Source: Calycina herbarum (Eukaryota > Ascomycota > Leotiomycetes > Helotiales > Pezizellaceae). Taken from it: a DNA stretch of 64,000 bases. Below, piece after piece: positions 32,931-43,547 of this stretch. Below the pieces are notes generated by a model, which did no database searches, was not told the origin of the DNA, and was given only the letters and a program-made list of their open reading frames with translations. Location: positions 213,581-277,580 of the forward strand of contig LLEY01000081.1 in the NCBI GenBank assembly GCA_001414485.1. The letters are read 5' to 3'. Both the position numbers and the translations under genes were made by a program. The first letter of the stretch is position 1; each line of letters opens with the position of its first letter.

Positions 32931-33758
32931 TCATCTCACCGCTCTATCATCCACTGAATAGCCAAGGCTCCTCAGGAAAGCAATAAGATAGTCATCGAAT
33001 CTCCTCCTTGCACGCAAGGACTGGTCCATTTGAGCGATTGTGTCCTCGTTGTAACGTATCGATCTGTCTCGCTCACGTAGTCTTTGTCTCAGTAATTCCA
33101 CTTCTTGGATCTTCTCGTCAAGTCTTACACCTCTCTCTTCGTATCGGATCTTATAGTAGTCGATTCGGTGATCGGGTCGTGATAAGTCGTGCTTCAACTC
33201 CTTGTATTTCTCCTTCAACTCCTTGTATTTGCGTCGGTCAGCCTTAAGTTCGTCTTCTAAAGTAGCACATCGCCGTAGATAGTGATCGCGTTCATTCTCC
33301 AAGTTCCGGATCTGTTGTTCAAGTCTCCTGACGGGCTCATTGTAATGAGTTAGATCCGAGACACGTTGAGTTAGTTCCGAGACACGTTGAGTTAGTTCCG
33401 AGACACGTTGTTGTTCCCGTGAAAGGCGGTCCTGAAGTACGTTAAGCTCATCCTCCATTCGCTGGATAGAGGCTATTGCGTCTGAAAGTTCGGTGCGATA
33501 TCCAGATGGCGAGCAGCATGCCCCATGTGCTGATCGACTTCTCACAAGCCTTTCGCGGCCCCTGCTATCGCGCTCAACGGCCCATTCAGAGCATCTTCCT
33601 GGAGACATAGTGTTGATAGTGTAGCCCAGTGTTGAAGAAGGTTCGGGTTGTCCTTGATAACAAGAAGACCAGTAATGTTTCAAGTCAATGGCTAGTAGTG
33701 GATCGTCGTCGTCGAAATGTCTGAGATGGATTCGTTTCGGGGCTTTGGTGGAGTGCAA
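32931..33758 (-). CDS. Coiled-coil hypothetical protein with tandem heptads
   Basis: 275 aa as read from ATG 33758; an alternative start at 33608 (MSPGRCSEW) gives 225 aa. A TATAAT-like element about 60 bp upstream of 33758 favours the longer form. After a poorly structured N-terminus, nearly the whole protein is coiled coil, from about LSDAIASIQRMEDELNVL to LRARRRFDDYLIAFLRSL. It includes three consecutive heptads RVSELTQ/RVSELTQ/RVSDLTH encoded by a 21-nt tandem repeat, and a KYKELKEKYKELK duplication. It lacks the motor, CC-binding or transcription-factor motifs I would recognise. It may be a lineage-specific scaffold. Confidence 0.6.
   Translation of the reverse strand: MHSTKAPKRIHLRHFDDDDPLLAIDLKHYWSSCYQGQPEPSSTLGYTINTMSPGRCSEWAVERDSRGRERLVRSRSAHGACCSPSGYRTELSDAIASIQRMEDELNVLQDRLSREQQRVSELTQRVSELTQRVSDLTHYNEPVRRLEQQIRNLENERDHYLRRCATLEDELKADRRKYKELKEKYKELKHDLSRPDHRIDYYKIRYEERGVRLDEKIQEVELLRQRLRERDRSIRYNEDTIAQMDQSLRARRRFDDYLIAFLRSLGYSVDDRAVR
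33357..33410. repeat. 21-bp tandem repeat in the coiled-coil gene
   Basis: About 2.5 units of GAGACACGTTGAGTTAGTTC, each unit exactly one and a third... i.e. 21 nt, or seven residues (one heptad), so changes in copy number keep the coiled-coil register. Confidence 0.85.
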
Positions 33759-34880
33759 GTGTTGGTTGGTATTGAGTGGTCGATGGAAAGCCAGAGTGGA
33801 GAGAGGTGGTAGCAGCGGTATTATATCTGGAGGTCTCTGTATGTTATGCAGAAAAGAGAGTGCATCGGATAGTTATTATATGTGGGTTGGGTCAAGGCCC
33901 AGTGACAGGTGCCTGCATGACCCTTCTTGCTGGTATAGACCATCAGGAATAAGCCTCGCCAATTATCACTTGATGGAGAAAGGCGGCCATGCTTTCAACA
34001 CACACGACAAGCGCTTCGGTGAGTCGGGACTTGAGAGGAAAGGCTTTGCTCGGTGTATCCGTCCCGATCAATGAAGAAACTTCAAGCCCAAATTTCCGTG
34101 GGGTCTTCTAAAATAGGCGGGGAGATGGGTATGGGCAGACCAAATGAGGCTGGAAACCAAGTCTGGGAAACTTCCCTTGGTTGCGTGTTATGTCCGTGTA
34201 TCTACCTCCGTACGGATAGTAATGGAGGGGTAGAAGGTGGGGAGATATCTCACACAACCAGGACGGCTACATGGCCAAGAAGACGCCGATACTACCGACC
34301 TTCAACGCGGCTTCAAGGTTGGAAGCCGGTAGTAGTGTATTCGGCTGCGCCTGGCTGGCTGATACCAGGGGGTAAGAAAGGGAATGGTCTTTTCTGAATG
34401 CAGAAAGTTGTTGCTGGTGGTGTAGGGCCGTCATCAGCTGGGTCGGAATCCATGGTTCCTGAAGCCTTGTCTTGAGAGGCATCTTGATCCCGATCAGTCC
34501 CTCTGTACCTGCACGAGATGTTTCAGCAAGGGGGCTTTAATGATGGTGATGGATACGGAGTAACAGGTAATTGAGAGCCAACTGCGAGATGGGGAGGTGG
34601 CGATTGAGAGCGATGATGTTGGGAATGTACGGGAGAAGATAGGTGAGTAAAAAAAGGCTGTCGAAGTGAAGAGCTTCAAGAGCTCAGCCACAAATCGCAG
34701 CAAAGGCTTTCTGGAGTCAGCCAATTAAATCGAAGAGTGCTTAAGAGGTGGGTCCAAAAGTGGCTCACCAAGAATGCCATGTGGCTTGGATGAATCACAA
34801 GAGCAGACCAGCTTCAAGGCGCGATTTCCCAAATCAGAACGAAAAGTGTTGGAGTTACCCAGACAGTTTGGGGAATTAAA

Positions 34881-34920
34881 GGTGATTGTTCCAAATGCTT
34901 GGGATAATACTCAAACTATC
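34881..34920. repeat. Fragment resembling the dispersed element
   Basis: Contains GATTGTTCCAAATGCTTGGG, then ATAAT, then CAAACTATCCCGAAC. This parallels TTGTTCCAACTTACTGGGAT and TTATCCTAAAAGTTTAGAAC of the 32143 copy. Weak on its own. Confidence 0.35.
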
Positions 34921-35391
34921 CCGAACATTTATAACACCGGAGAGTGATAGTCGGTTCGAGCGTTCTATCAAGTGCTTGCCGCTTCTACTCTCGTCGAGGC
35001 TTTTGCGGCACAAGTGTGGCTTGTTTCAACTCCGTAAAGTTACAGAAGCTGAAGCAAAAACTCAATCCTCAACATGAACACCACCATCACCACACGAGTT
35101 CTTCTCACTTCAATCGGGAAAACCCGGTTTGTCATCTAGCCTTGAAAAGGGCGCTGGGTGCATTGGCGTAAGGCTGAATCCTCCGGATCGTGCCATCCCC
35201 AATTCCCAACTGTTAACACCACCGCTACCACCAAGAAAAAACCAGATGATTCATCTTTACCCGGCGCGTATACTAAGTTTTTACGTGAGAGTCACGAACC
35301 CTGGGCTGTGACCAATTGCAGTCGGGATAGAATTCTTGAAAATGGCCTCTGGAAAGATTGAGGAGATTGAAGATTCAGCTGCAGAACATTC

Positions 35392-35566
35392 AAGGGCGGT
35401 CTTTCCTGCCCAAATCGAAGATTTGGCTGCAATACGGAGAACCCTTCCATGTCGTGCATGCTTCTGAAAGCCGTCTTCTTGCAGAAAGGCGGTCTTTCAA
35501 ACGGTCCTCTCAACTCATCCTCGGCTGCAGAATACTGCAATGCGAAGAACCCTTTCACGTGGTACA
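35392..35566. repeat. Degenerate ~90-bp direct duplication
   Basis: Both units contain GGCGGTCTTTC near the start and a GGCTGCA...GAGAACCCTT / GAAGAACCCTT block near the end, followed by TTCCATGTCG or TTTCACGTGG. The units are diverged but collinear. Confidence 0.5.
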
Positions 35567-36150
35567 AACTTCCCCTTCCAGACAGAGTTGCGCAACAGCG
35601 GTCAACAAATGCAAGGCTCTGGGTCAGGTTATCTCCGCATGCCCGTAGTCGATGCCTTGCAGATTATCTTGCTGACTTATTAATGAAAAAACTTATATAA
35701 CCGGCCTCTTATGTAAACGGGGGAGAGTATATTGGGGATCTTCATCGTTCAGACCTGGTTTTGACCTCGGGAGGCCTCCTTTTCTAGAACGAGTATGTTG
35801 TGTAACCATTGAAAGCTTGTCAGAAAGATATGTGTCGGCATAGTGTTGGTTGAATCTAGAGAGGAAGATTAAAATGCCTCATTCTCCTCAATTCAAATAC
35901 CACACACCAAACGGCAGTACTACCACACCAAGTACATATTCCCTGGAGAAGGAAGTTATGCCCTGGGAGAATCCCGTGATACCAACTTTCTACCTCGGAA
36001 TTCTTATAGGATTGACCAATGAATAATCATCCCAAAACAATCGGTGAAATTATATCAGAACAGGGGCCGCAATAAGGGTATTCAGAATGAACAAGAAAAT
36101 TGTACGCGTAGAATATTTTGTCTATCCCAAACCAAGTAAGCACACATCTT

Positions 36151-37955
36151 TTACAAAGCACCATTCAACTCAGCCTCCACTTCATCTACCACGATCTTTC
36201 TGACGCCTTCCCACCCGGCTCCTTTAGCGACATTCTTCACTTTCCTCTCCTTGCTCTCCAATCCGTGAAACTCTGTAGGAAGCACCGAGTCGAATGTGAA
36301 TCCAGACTCGCTCTTCAATGCCAAATCAACCGCGTTGGCGAATTTGGCCGGGTGAGCAGTGGAAAGAGAGATGTGATGTGTGTCTGAAGGAGAAGTTCTC
36401 TTGATGGATCGCAGAGAGGCAGCGACACCAATTGCTGAGTGAGGGTCCAAAACATATTTCTTGGAACCCGCAGGAGGCGACGAGTAAAATTCCTTGATAG
36501 TCTCAACAGTTTGCTCATCGCTGACTCTCTCGCTCTCAAAATCCCTCTTTGCCGATTTCAAAATATCAGCATTTACTCCAAATCCACCCTTCGTCTTGAG
36601 AGCCTTCAGCCAAGCCTCGACTTCTTGACCAGCCTGTTGCTTCGTCCATTCCTCGTTCATACCTGCGCCCTCAGCATACTCGTAAGCCAAGAACCATAAC
36701 AATCGCTCGAAATTGCTGGAAACAAGGATATCCATTGCTGGGCTCAAAGTTTCCCGGACACCATCTTCGTGTGCTTTAGCCCCATCTGCTGCAATTCCAC
36801 CTTCGGCTTCAACACCGTGGGTTGCCTTCTTCTCATAATGTCCTGTTTTCCAGAAACGGTCCAAAATATCATTCTCGTTTGTCGCAACTACAAGCTTCTC
36901 AACTGGAAGACCCATGCGCTTGGCAAAGTATCCTGCTAGAATATCACCAAAGTTTCCAGTAGGGACCACGAATCTGACTTTGTGATCTGCCTTGTATGCG
37001 GGAGACTTCTTAAGTGAGAAATATGAGTGGAAGTAGTATGTGATTTGTGCGAGAATTCGTGCCCAATTGATGGAGTTGACAGCGCCGAGGTTGAGTTTCT
37101 CATTGATTTCTGGGTCTGCGAATAGAGCCTTGACCGTGTCCTAGAAGCGTGTTGGTGAGAATAAATTTCCCGCAATTATATGACTCACCTGGCAATCGTC
37201 GAAGAATCCCTCTACAGCCAAACAGTGAACGTTCGGATCCAAAACAGTAGTCATTTGTGCCTCCTGAATAGGACTGACTCTTCCCTTTGGGAACAAGATA
37301 AATACCGAGACATCTTTCTTCCCTCGCAGACCGTAAATTGCAGCAGATCCAGTGTCACCACTCGTTGCGCCTACCACGGAAAGATGATGTCTTTCCTTTC
37401 CAGTCTTTCCCTCATTCCGTCGGACCAAGAAGTATTCGAAGAGATTTCCGAGTGTTTGTAATGCGACATCCTTAAAGGCAAATGTTGGGCCATGGAAAAG
37501 TTCAAGGAGGTATAAATTGTCCTTCTCATTCAATGTGACAAGTGGGGTCGTTTCTGGGGCGCGGAAAGTAGCATAACTTCGATCAAGAATATCTTTCAAG
37601 TCTGCGGATGGGATTTCGGAGGTTGAGATGTAGAGGGAGAGGATTTCGAAAGCGAGTTCGGGGAAGGAGAGGCTCGCCCATTTCGTTTCCCAATCGTTGG
37701 GGAGGGAGGGTATGGTTTCTGGAATAAAAAGACCGCCATCTGGGGCGAGACCTTTCAAGACTACCTCTTCGAATGAGAGCTATGGAGCGTTAGCGTTTTA
37801 TTATCGAGATATAGAAGTGAATTGGGTGGTCGTACTCCATAGGAGCCCCCTCTAGTGGACAGGTATCTTTGCGATGGGGTGTGAGTGGTATCTTGGGGTT
37901 TTTCTGTGGCTGCAGCTTTTGTTACCGGAGTATTCAATCCAACTGGGGTCGCCAT
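36151..37955 (-). CDS. THR4: Threonine synthase
   Basis: complement(join(36151..37140,37189..37779,37836..37955)), 566 aa, phase 0 at both introns (48 and 56 nt). A PLP enzyme that converts O-phosphohomoserine to threonine. Motifs: QRYLSTRGGSYG (N-terminal), LKGLAPDGGLFIPE, and HGPTFAFKDVALQTLGNLFE with the PLP-binding Lys at about residue 143. Also GATSGDTGSAAIYGLRG (phosphate-binding loop), FILFPKGRVSPIQEAQMTTV and VPTGNFGDILAGYFAKRMG. Joining exon 2 to exon 3 needs ...GFFDDCQ then DTVKALFADPE, which is family-typical. It is slightly longer than the yeast enzyme because of an N-terminal extension and a charged insert (AEGGIAADGAKAHEDG). No targeting signal is evident; presumably cytosolic. 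Confidence 0.97.
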
Positions 37956-38541
37956 TGTGTGGATGTATTGAGGGGAATTGCAGAATGAATCGCAGGATAG
38001 CTCTAGTATCCTGATGTTCGTCGAAGTTTCGAAAGTTTATGACCGAGATCGGAAATGGGTGGGTAGCCTTGACCCCGCCAAATGTTAGTAGGGCGTAGGA
38101 ATTTAGTGCCCCTCACTTCAACCTGGGCTCACACGAGGGATTCATTGCCATTTGATTGGCTCACGAAAATGCGTTGTACCCGCCTACTTATTATGCATTT
38201 GTAATTGCAAAATGAAACCATTAGGTAGATAGGTTATCACTTTTCTACCCAACTATAGGTAATCCTCGATAATTCTCAATGTTCTGACAGGTCACTATGA
38301 ATTTAAGAGGCAAAAACTTAACCAAGAATGAATCTATCAACAGCACCCAAACACTGCAATATGCACATAACTATATTACATCTAGCTGACGTCCCAAAAA
38401 CGGTATTCCGTTTCATATTGTACATCTTCATTTCAATTCGTAACAAACGCCGGTTTCCCATATATGCAAACAACAACCGTTGACAACCATGAAACCCAGA
38501 ACGCCATATTTGGGTATCTTTTTTCATCACAAGGTAACCAA
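37956..38541. other. Intergenic region (THR4 promoter / SIT4 3' flank)
   Basis: No gene is supported. It carries the THR4 promoter on its left side (THR4 reads leftward) and the 3' region of the phosphatase gene on the right. No GCN4/CPC1-type TGACTCA was noted near the THR4 start. Confidence 0.5.
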
Positions 38542-39931
38542 TCACAAGAAATATTCACCAGCTCCACGACGACCGGCAGGAACAGCTCGTTGATCCTCAG
38601 GAACGGCGCTGAAGATGCTAAATTTGGGGTTCAGATCTTCCCCAACGTTCATGATGGAAGCCACGTTGCCGCATCTGTAGCAATAATTTGGGGCAGACCA
38701 GACAGTGACTACAGATTTTTGTGCAAAGTGGTACTGAATAATGTTAGTTAATATACTTGGAGCAAATGGATGGGAATTTGTACCTTGTATCCTTCGTTGA
38801 CAAGTTGATGAGCACGAGCGATGAGTTTCAAACCATTGACATGATTGAACTCCGTAGCGACTTTATCTCCGAAGAGCCATCCAGCACCACGAGGAGAAAC
38901 AGCCCAAGTATCAACATCCTCGGGATCACTCCATACCAAGTCACAAAAAGCTCCTTCGTGTGGGATTTCCTGAGCACGAGCGACAACGCGGATCTGATCA
39001 ACTGTGCGGATCTCGGGGCTCAAACCACCGTGAACACAAAGGACTTCTCCGTCAACAATAGCTGCCAAAACGAGGAAATCAAATACTTGACAGCAAGACT
39101 TCCAAACAGAAGCGTTGCCATACTTTTGCTGACATTCTTCGTAGAAACCGTAAACTTGAGTGATTTGGCGGGACTCGTGGTTCCCGCGAACAAGAGTGAT
39201 TTTATCTGGGTACCTTTGATGATGTTAGAGGGGTATAAACTCGGGATTTCAAGACTTACATAGCCTTCAAGCACATGAGTAAGGTAAAGGTTTCCAAACT
39301 GAAATAACCACGGTCGACGAAGTCTCCGAGGAAGATGAAGTTTTGATTGCCGCTGCCAGAAACCTCGTTGACACCGCCAATTGCTGAATCTCCTCCAGCG
39401 CTTCCGCCACGGCTGGATTGTCCTGCAGTTCTCGGCCGACCTCGAGACTCTTCCTCGTCGTCATCCTCTCCACTAGCACTCTCAATACCACTGTCACCAC
39501 TGCGAATCTTTTTCTTCAACTTGGGATCGGTAATTTCGGTAGGAGGTTCAATGTCATCCGAGGATATGGCCGTGGTCTTCGTGAGGGGGGCTTGTACGTT
39601 CTCCTCGCCAGGCATACCACCTGCAATGCGGAATAACTCGAGGATATCGTAGAACTGGCCATGGATGTCTCCACAAATCGTCACGGGCGTTGTGACCGGC
39701 TGGATATTGGACTCTTCAAGGGCATGTCAGCGCCCGTTGTGCCAGGGCATATAAAGATCGCAGCATAGGGCCACACTTACCCTCCATCAAACATTCTTTT
39801 ACAATCTCACATAGCTGCTTCATCACACTCTCTGGTAGATAGCGGCAGAGTTTGGCTTGTTCCAGCCATTCTGGCAGCGCCGCATTTTTGGATAGCTTCG
39901 CTGGGCCGGGTTTTGGGACGGGGGGTGTCAT
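38542..39931 (-). CDS. SIT4: SIT4/PP6-type Ser/Thr protein phosphatase with acidic insert
   Basis: complement(join(38542..38733,38784..39213,39260..39713,39781..39931)), 408 aa, phases consistent. PPP-family metal/catalytic motifs: [86 protein letters not shown]. The C-terminal YFL is the methylation-type tail. The sequence between DIHGQ and GDFVDRG carries an extra ~87 residues (from [10 protein letters not shown] to NEVSGSG), very acidic and Ser-rich and containing DSGIES. The core is closest to PP6/Sit4 rather than PP2A or PPG1: [17 protein letters not shown] and the short tail. PP6/Sit4 works with SAP subunits in TOR and cell-cycle control. It is divergent from UPF3, 433 bp away. Confidence 0.93.
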
Positions 39932-40363
39932 TTTTTCGATGATTTGGGGATATGCGCAAGGTAAAAGGCAAGAACTGCTGCTCTGATAGTCTCAAAAGAA
40001 GAGGGCGTAGGGCTGAGTCGTTGCTTGTATTGAAGTTGGAGGTGGAGGTAAATCATTCCAAGGTTCACAAACCAGGGACCCACAAATCGCGGGAAGCTTA
40101 ACCAATCAGGCCAACATTATCCTTTGAATAGCGGCTATTGCTTATCATAGCCGATTAGACGCGGGACTTGTTTAGAGCATCACCATTATGTGTTGGAGCG
40201 CTGTGATTCATTCCTACCTATCCTCCACACAAAGAAAGGCCATGACCCTTACCTGTTTGTTTGCTACCCGCCTGGCACAACTGGCGATCGAAATTAGAAT
40301 TATCTGAAAGGAAGATCAAGAAACTGCGCCATTTCAAACAGGAGCGCCCGCAGCTGTACAACC
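39932..40363. promoter_or_regulatory. Shared divergent promoter (SIT4 / UPF3)
   Basis: 432 bp between the two divergent ATGs with no ORF. It probably holds both promoters. No TATA element is evident, in keeping with housekeeping genes. Confidence 0.5.
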
Positions 40364-42220
40364 ATGGCGGCGTCAGCTTCTGCGAACAGCGGTCGGTCGC
40401 AGGCAAATGGAGTGCTTCCTATCCCAGCATCTCAGACTGCAGCATCGAAGTCAACGGGTCCGAAACCTCCAGCTCCCAAGTTGAAGGTCGTCATCAGGAG
40501 ACTCCCTCCTGGCCTCACAGAAGCAGAGTTTATCTCTATCTTGGGTGAGGAATGGAAGTTGTCGCAAGGAAAAGTCGATTATTTCCTTTACAAGAATGGA
40601 AAGGATTCGAAAGAGTGAGTTGTCTACTAATTTGCTACATTATCAAGTCTATACTAATTCATGTGATTCCAAAGCCCATCGAAACCTTCTCGTCCTTCGC
40701 GCGCCTATCTGCACTTGACCAACGAAAGTCACCTTTTGACCCTCTCCGAAGCTGTCCGTAATTCCGTTTTCGAAGATGCCCAGAACACGTTCACAAACTC
40801 TTGTCTCATCGGTCCTCCTAGCGTTGAGTTTTCTCCTTATGGTCGAACGCCAGGAGGTCGACGTAGGGTAGATGCTCGGGCTGGAACAATCGACCAAGAC
40901 CCAGAATTCATGGCCTTTCTCGAAGGGCTAGCAAATCCAACCTCTTCCAAGGATGGAAATGCAGATACGATTGGGGATGGGGCATCAGGAAAACCGGAAA
41001 AGGTCACAACTACTCCATTGGTTCAGTATTTGAAGGATAAGAAAGCCAATAAGCACAAAGAAGCAGCAGTCAAGGCGGCGAAGAAACAGGAGGCTGCAAT
41101 TGCTAAAGGAAAATCCGCAAAAGATACCCCTTCGAGTGAAGATGCCAAGAGGAAAGGAAAGGATGTCAAGGTTGAGAAATCGGTTGAGAGAGCTGCGAAA
41201 GAAGCTGTCAAAATCTTGAACAGAGAAGCCACACTCAAATTGGCCGCCGAGAGGGAGGCAGCAACCCAGAAGAATGGAGCATCAGCCTCAGATTCGACCG
41301 CGCATCCCAAACTTGATCTTGGAAGAGTTCCTGGCCGACAACGAGGCGCTGTCATTGCGGCTCACATTAGAATGCTTCAGCGGGATCTTGGTCTGAGCCC
41401 AGCTCAAGCTCATCGTCAAGTCCGTCGCGATACTGATGATGCACGAAAAGCAGAAAGAGCCGCCGCTGTTGCCAAAACTACCACCGAGACGAAGGAAACG
41501 CCTACTCCAGCTGTTCAATCGCCCACTGTCCCAACTGCACCAAAAGCTGCTATTGCTGCGCAACCTAATAGTCGAAGATCACGAGCAAAAGCTACATCAT
41601 CATCAAATGAAACTGATTCAAGCAAAGGCTCAAGCTCCACAGCTTCTTCGGCCCCTCCAACTCACCCAACCCCTGTGGTCCTTTTAAAGAAGCCCGCCCC
41701 TACACCACCTACCCCAACTCCTGCTGCCCAGCCAGCGAAATCTGCGCCAGCTCCCAATCCTCGGAAGCCGCAAAACACCGCAGTTCCCTCTGAGGGTGCC
41801 ACTCAGGCTTTCATCAAACATGCCAATCCCTCGCAGGGCGTCACAGAAGCTCTTTTGAAAGAAGCAATGGAGAAATTTGGAGCTGTATCCATGGTGGAGA
41901 TTGACAAACGTAAGGGCTTCGCATACGTTGACTTCATTGACTCCGCTGGTCTGAAAAAAGCCATGGCAGCAAATCCCATTTCTGTCGCTCAGGGAACCGT
42001 CCAGGTTATGCAGAGAAAAGGAACTGCTTTGCCTCCAGAGAAGAAACCTGTCCACCAATCCCACCAAGCCCCTCATACACCTTCTCGCGGAGGCCGGGGA
42101 GGTCGAGGTGGAACCATTGGCAGACGAGGTGGAAGGGGTGGTACTCGTGGAGGCGGTAATGCTGCACCAGCTTCGGCACCAACTGGACCAGCGGGCAAGG
42201 GATTGCCAGTTTCTATGTGA
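40364..42220 (+). CDS. UPF3: UPF3 (Smg4/UPF3 NMD factor) with C-terminal RRM-like and RGG parts
   Basis: join(40364..40614,40675..42220), 598 aa; 60-nt intron, phase 2 to 1 restoring KDSKD then PSKPSRPSRAYLHL. The UPF3 domain occupies about residues 38-180: LKVVIRRLPPGLTEAEFISI, then EWKLSQGKVDYFLYKNGKDS, then RAYLHLTNES, VEFSPYG and DPEFMAFLEGL. In nonsense-mediated decay, UPF3 links exon-junction/ribosome complexes to UPF2. The middle is a Lys/Ala/Glu-rich region. The C-terminus has a second RRM-like fold (MEKFGAVSMVEIDKRKGFAY, then VDFIDSAGLKKAM) and an RGG/RG-rich tail (GGRGGRGGTIGRRGGRGGTR). The second RRM and RGG tail are absent from yeast Upf3; similar extensions are known to me in filamentous ascomycetes. 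Confidence 0.94.
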
Positions 42221-43547
42221 CAGCCGTCACTTTTTCGAAATTTGTTCATGCCAACTTGGTATGGTGTCATTGTGGAAGACAAGCTCCACTTCGTACCGAT
42301 TGAGGACTTCACGAGTCCGCAAGCCAAAGCCATTATACGCTTGGTGCGGTCTGGTTTGACGAGGCAAACATGGGGCTGGGAGATGTATTTCAGGCTCTGT
42401 GGTTGTTGATGGGATGAGGCGTGGTGGATGGAATATACGACTTTCTTGAGTTTGGGAGGTTCCATGCCATTATAACGTTAGCATGCTTCGTTATTGCAAT
42501 GTAGGGTAGAATGAGGACTTATTGAGGAGAGTTGCTCATTTTCGGAGGGTCGGATATAACGTGTATGAGAGGACTTCGTCAGAGAAAGAATGGAGTTTGT
42601 GATAGTTATGCTATTGATGGTTTTGTAGACGAGAGAAATGTTTTTGGGCTTTTGGCTCTGTTGCATATGACGTAGTGAGTACCTTTTTGAAAAGGTAGGT
42701 TCAACATTTGAGAGAGCCCGTGTTTTTCTTCGTGTGTGTTTTCTCTTATTCGCGAGTGCGATTTCCTTGTCAACCTGTTATCAAATTTTTCATCGACATC
42801 CAGGAAGATGGGTCAGGTGATATTTCAATGTTTTAATCAGTAAAAAGAGTTTTTTGTTTTTGGTCTTCGAGAAAAATTGAAAAAGCCGAGACCATAGAAT
42901 GCCCTTTAGATGATACTGAAGTTTTAGTTTGTTTGTTTTCTTAGTGCGTTGGAGTAACAGTCTTTTGATATTTATTTACAAGAACTTTTGAAGAAAGTAG
43001 TTGATTGAGTATACTCCAGATGGTGTCGAAGTCTTGCCTTTCAGGGTAATTTTATATCGTTCTTGTGAGAAGTTTTGAGAAAAGAAGCTAGTGGGTACTC
43101 TTCAAATAATAGCGAAGCTTTGGTCTAGTGACATTTCTTTCAGGCACTGAGAGTCTATTTGACGAAAGGATTTGAAGAAGCGGCTCGACTGAACCATCCT
43201 CAGAGAGGACTAAAGTCACTTTCAAGCGTAAACAAAGTTTGAATCTTTCATTGCATTGTCTTACGGGAGAACTTGGTCAATTAAAGGTTCTCCAGATATA
43301 CCCGGTTCCCTTCCTTCTAGTCAGCCAATTCTTGGCCATCTTGAGATTTCGGTACTTCTGAAAAGTATATCGATCTCAATACCCCTTTACATGCTATGCC
43401 TAATACTTTGAAGCTGTCCTAATTGGGGAGGTAAACAACTTCTTTGGGCCATTCACAATCATTACATCTTCCCTCCAGAAGTGAGACTGCAGTTCTACTC
43501 TGAAATTCAAGTGCTAAATATCAAGGTAGACTCTGTATAACAAGTTG
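42221..43547. other. Intergenic region with diverged tandem repeats
   Basis: No gene is supported; the right half holds the 3' flank of the HET gene. A series of about four collinear degenerate units occupies 42870-43235. Confidence 0.45.
42870..43235. repeat. Four degenerate ~90-110-bp tandem units
   Basis: Recurring order: a (T)TTGA(A)GAAA-like start, then a segment ending in GAAG-TTTTAG, GAAGTCTTGC, GAAGCTTTGG or AAAGTCACTT, then T-rich sequence with TTTCAG/TCAAG. Units begin near 42871, 42984, 43069 and 43166. No terminal repeats or ORF were found. Confidence 0.4.

Larger units (their letters stand above)
33759..36150. other. Long intergenic region
   Basis: No gene is supported. It contains a short stretch like the 8437/32143 repeat (34881-34920) and a degenerate duplication at 35392-35566. 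Minor open frames overlap these repeats and are not convincing. Confidence 0.45.

Noticed and set aside
34053..34397. 114-aa frame in the 33.8-36.1 kb gap
   Set aside because: Lies in non-coding sequence without promoter or splice support.
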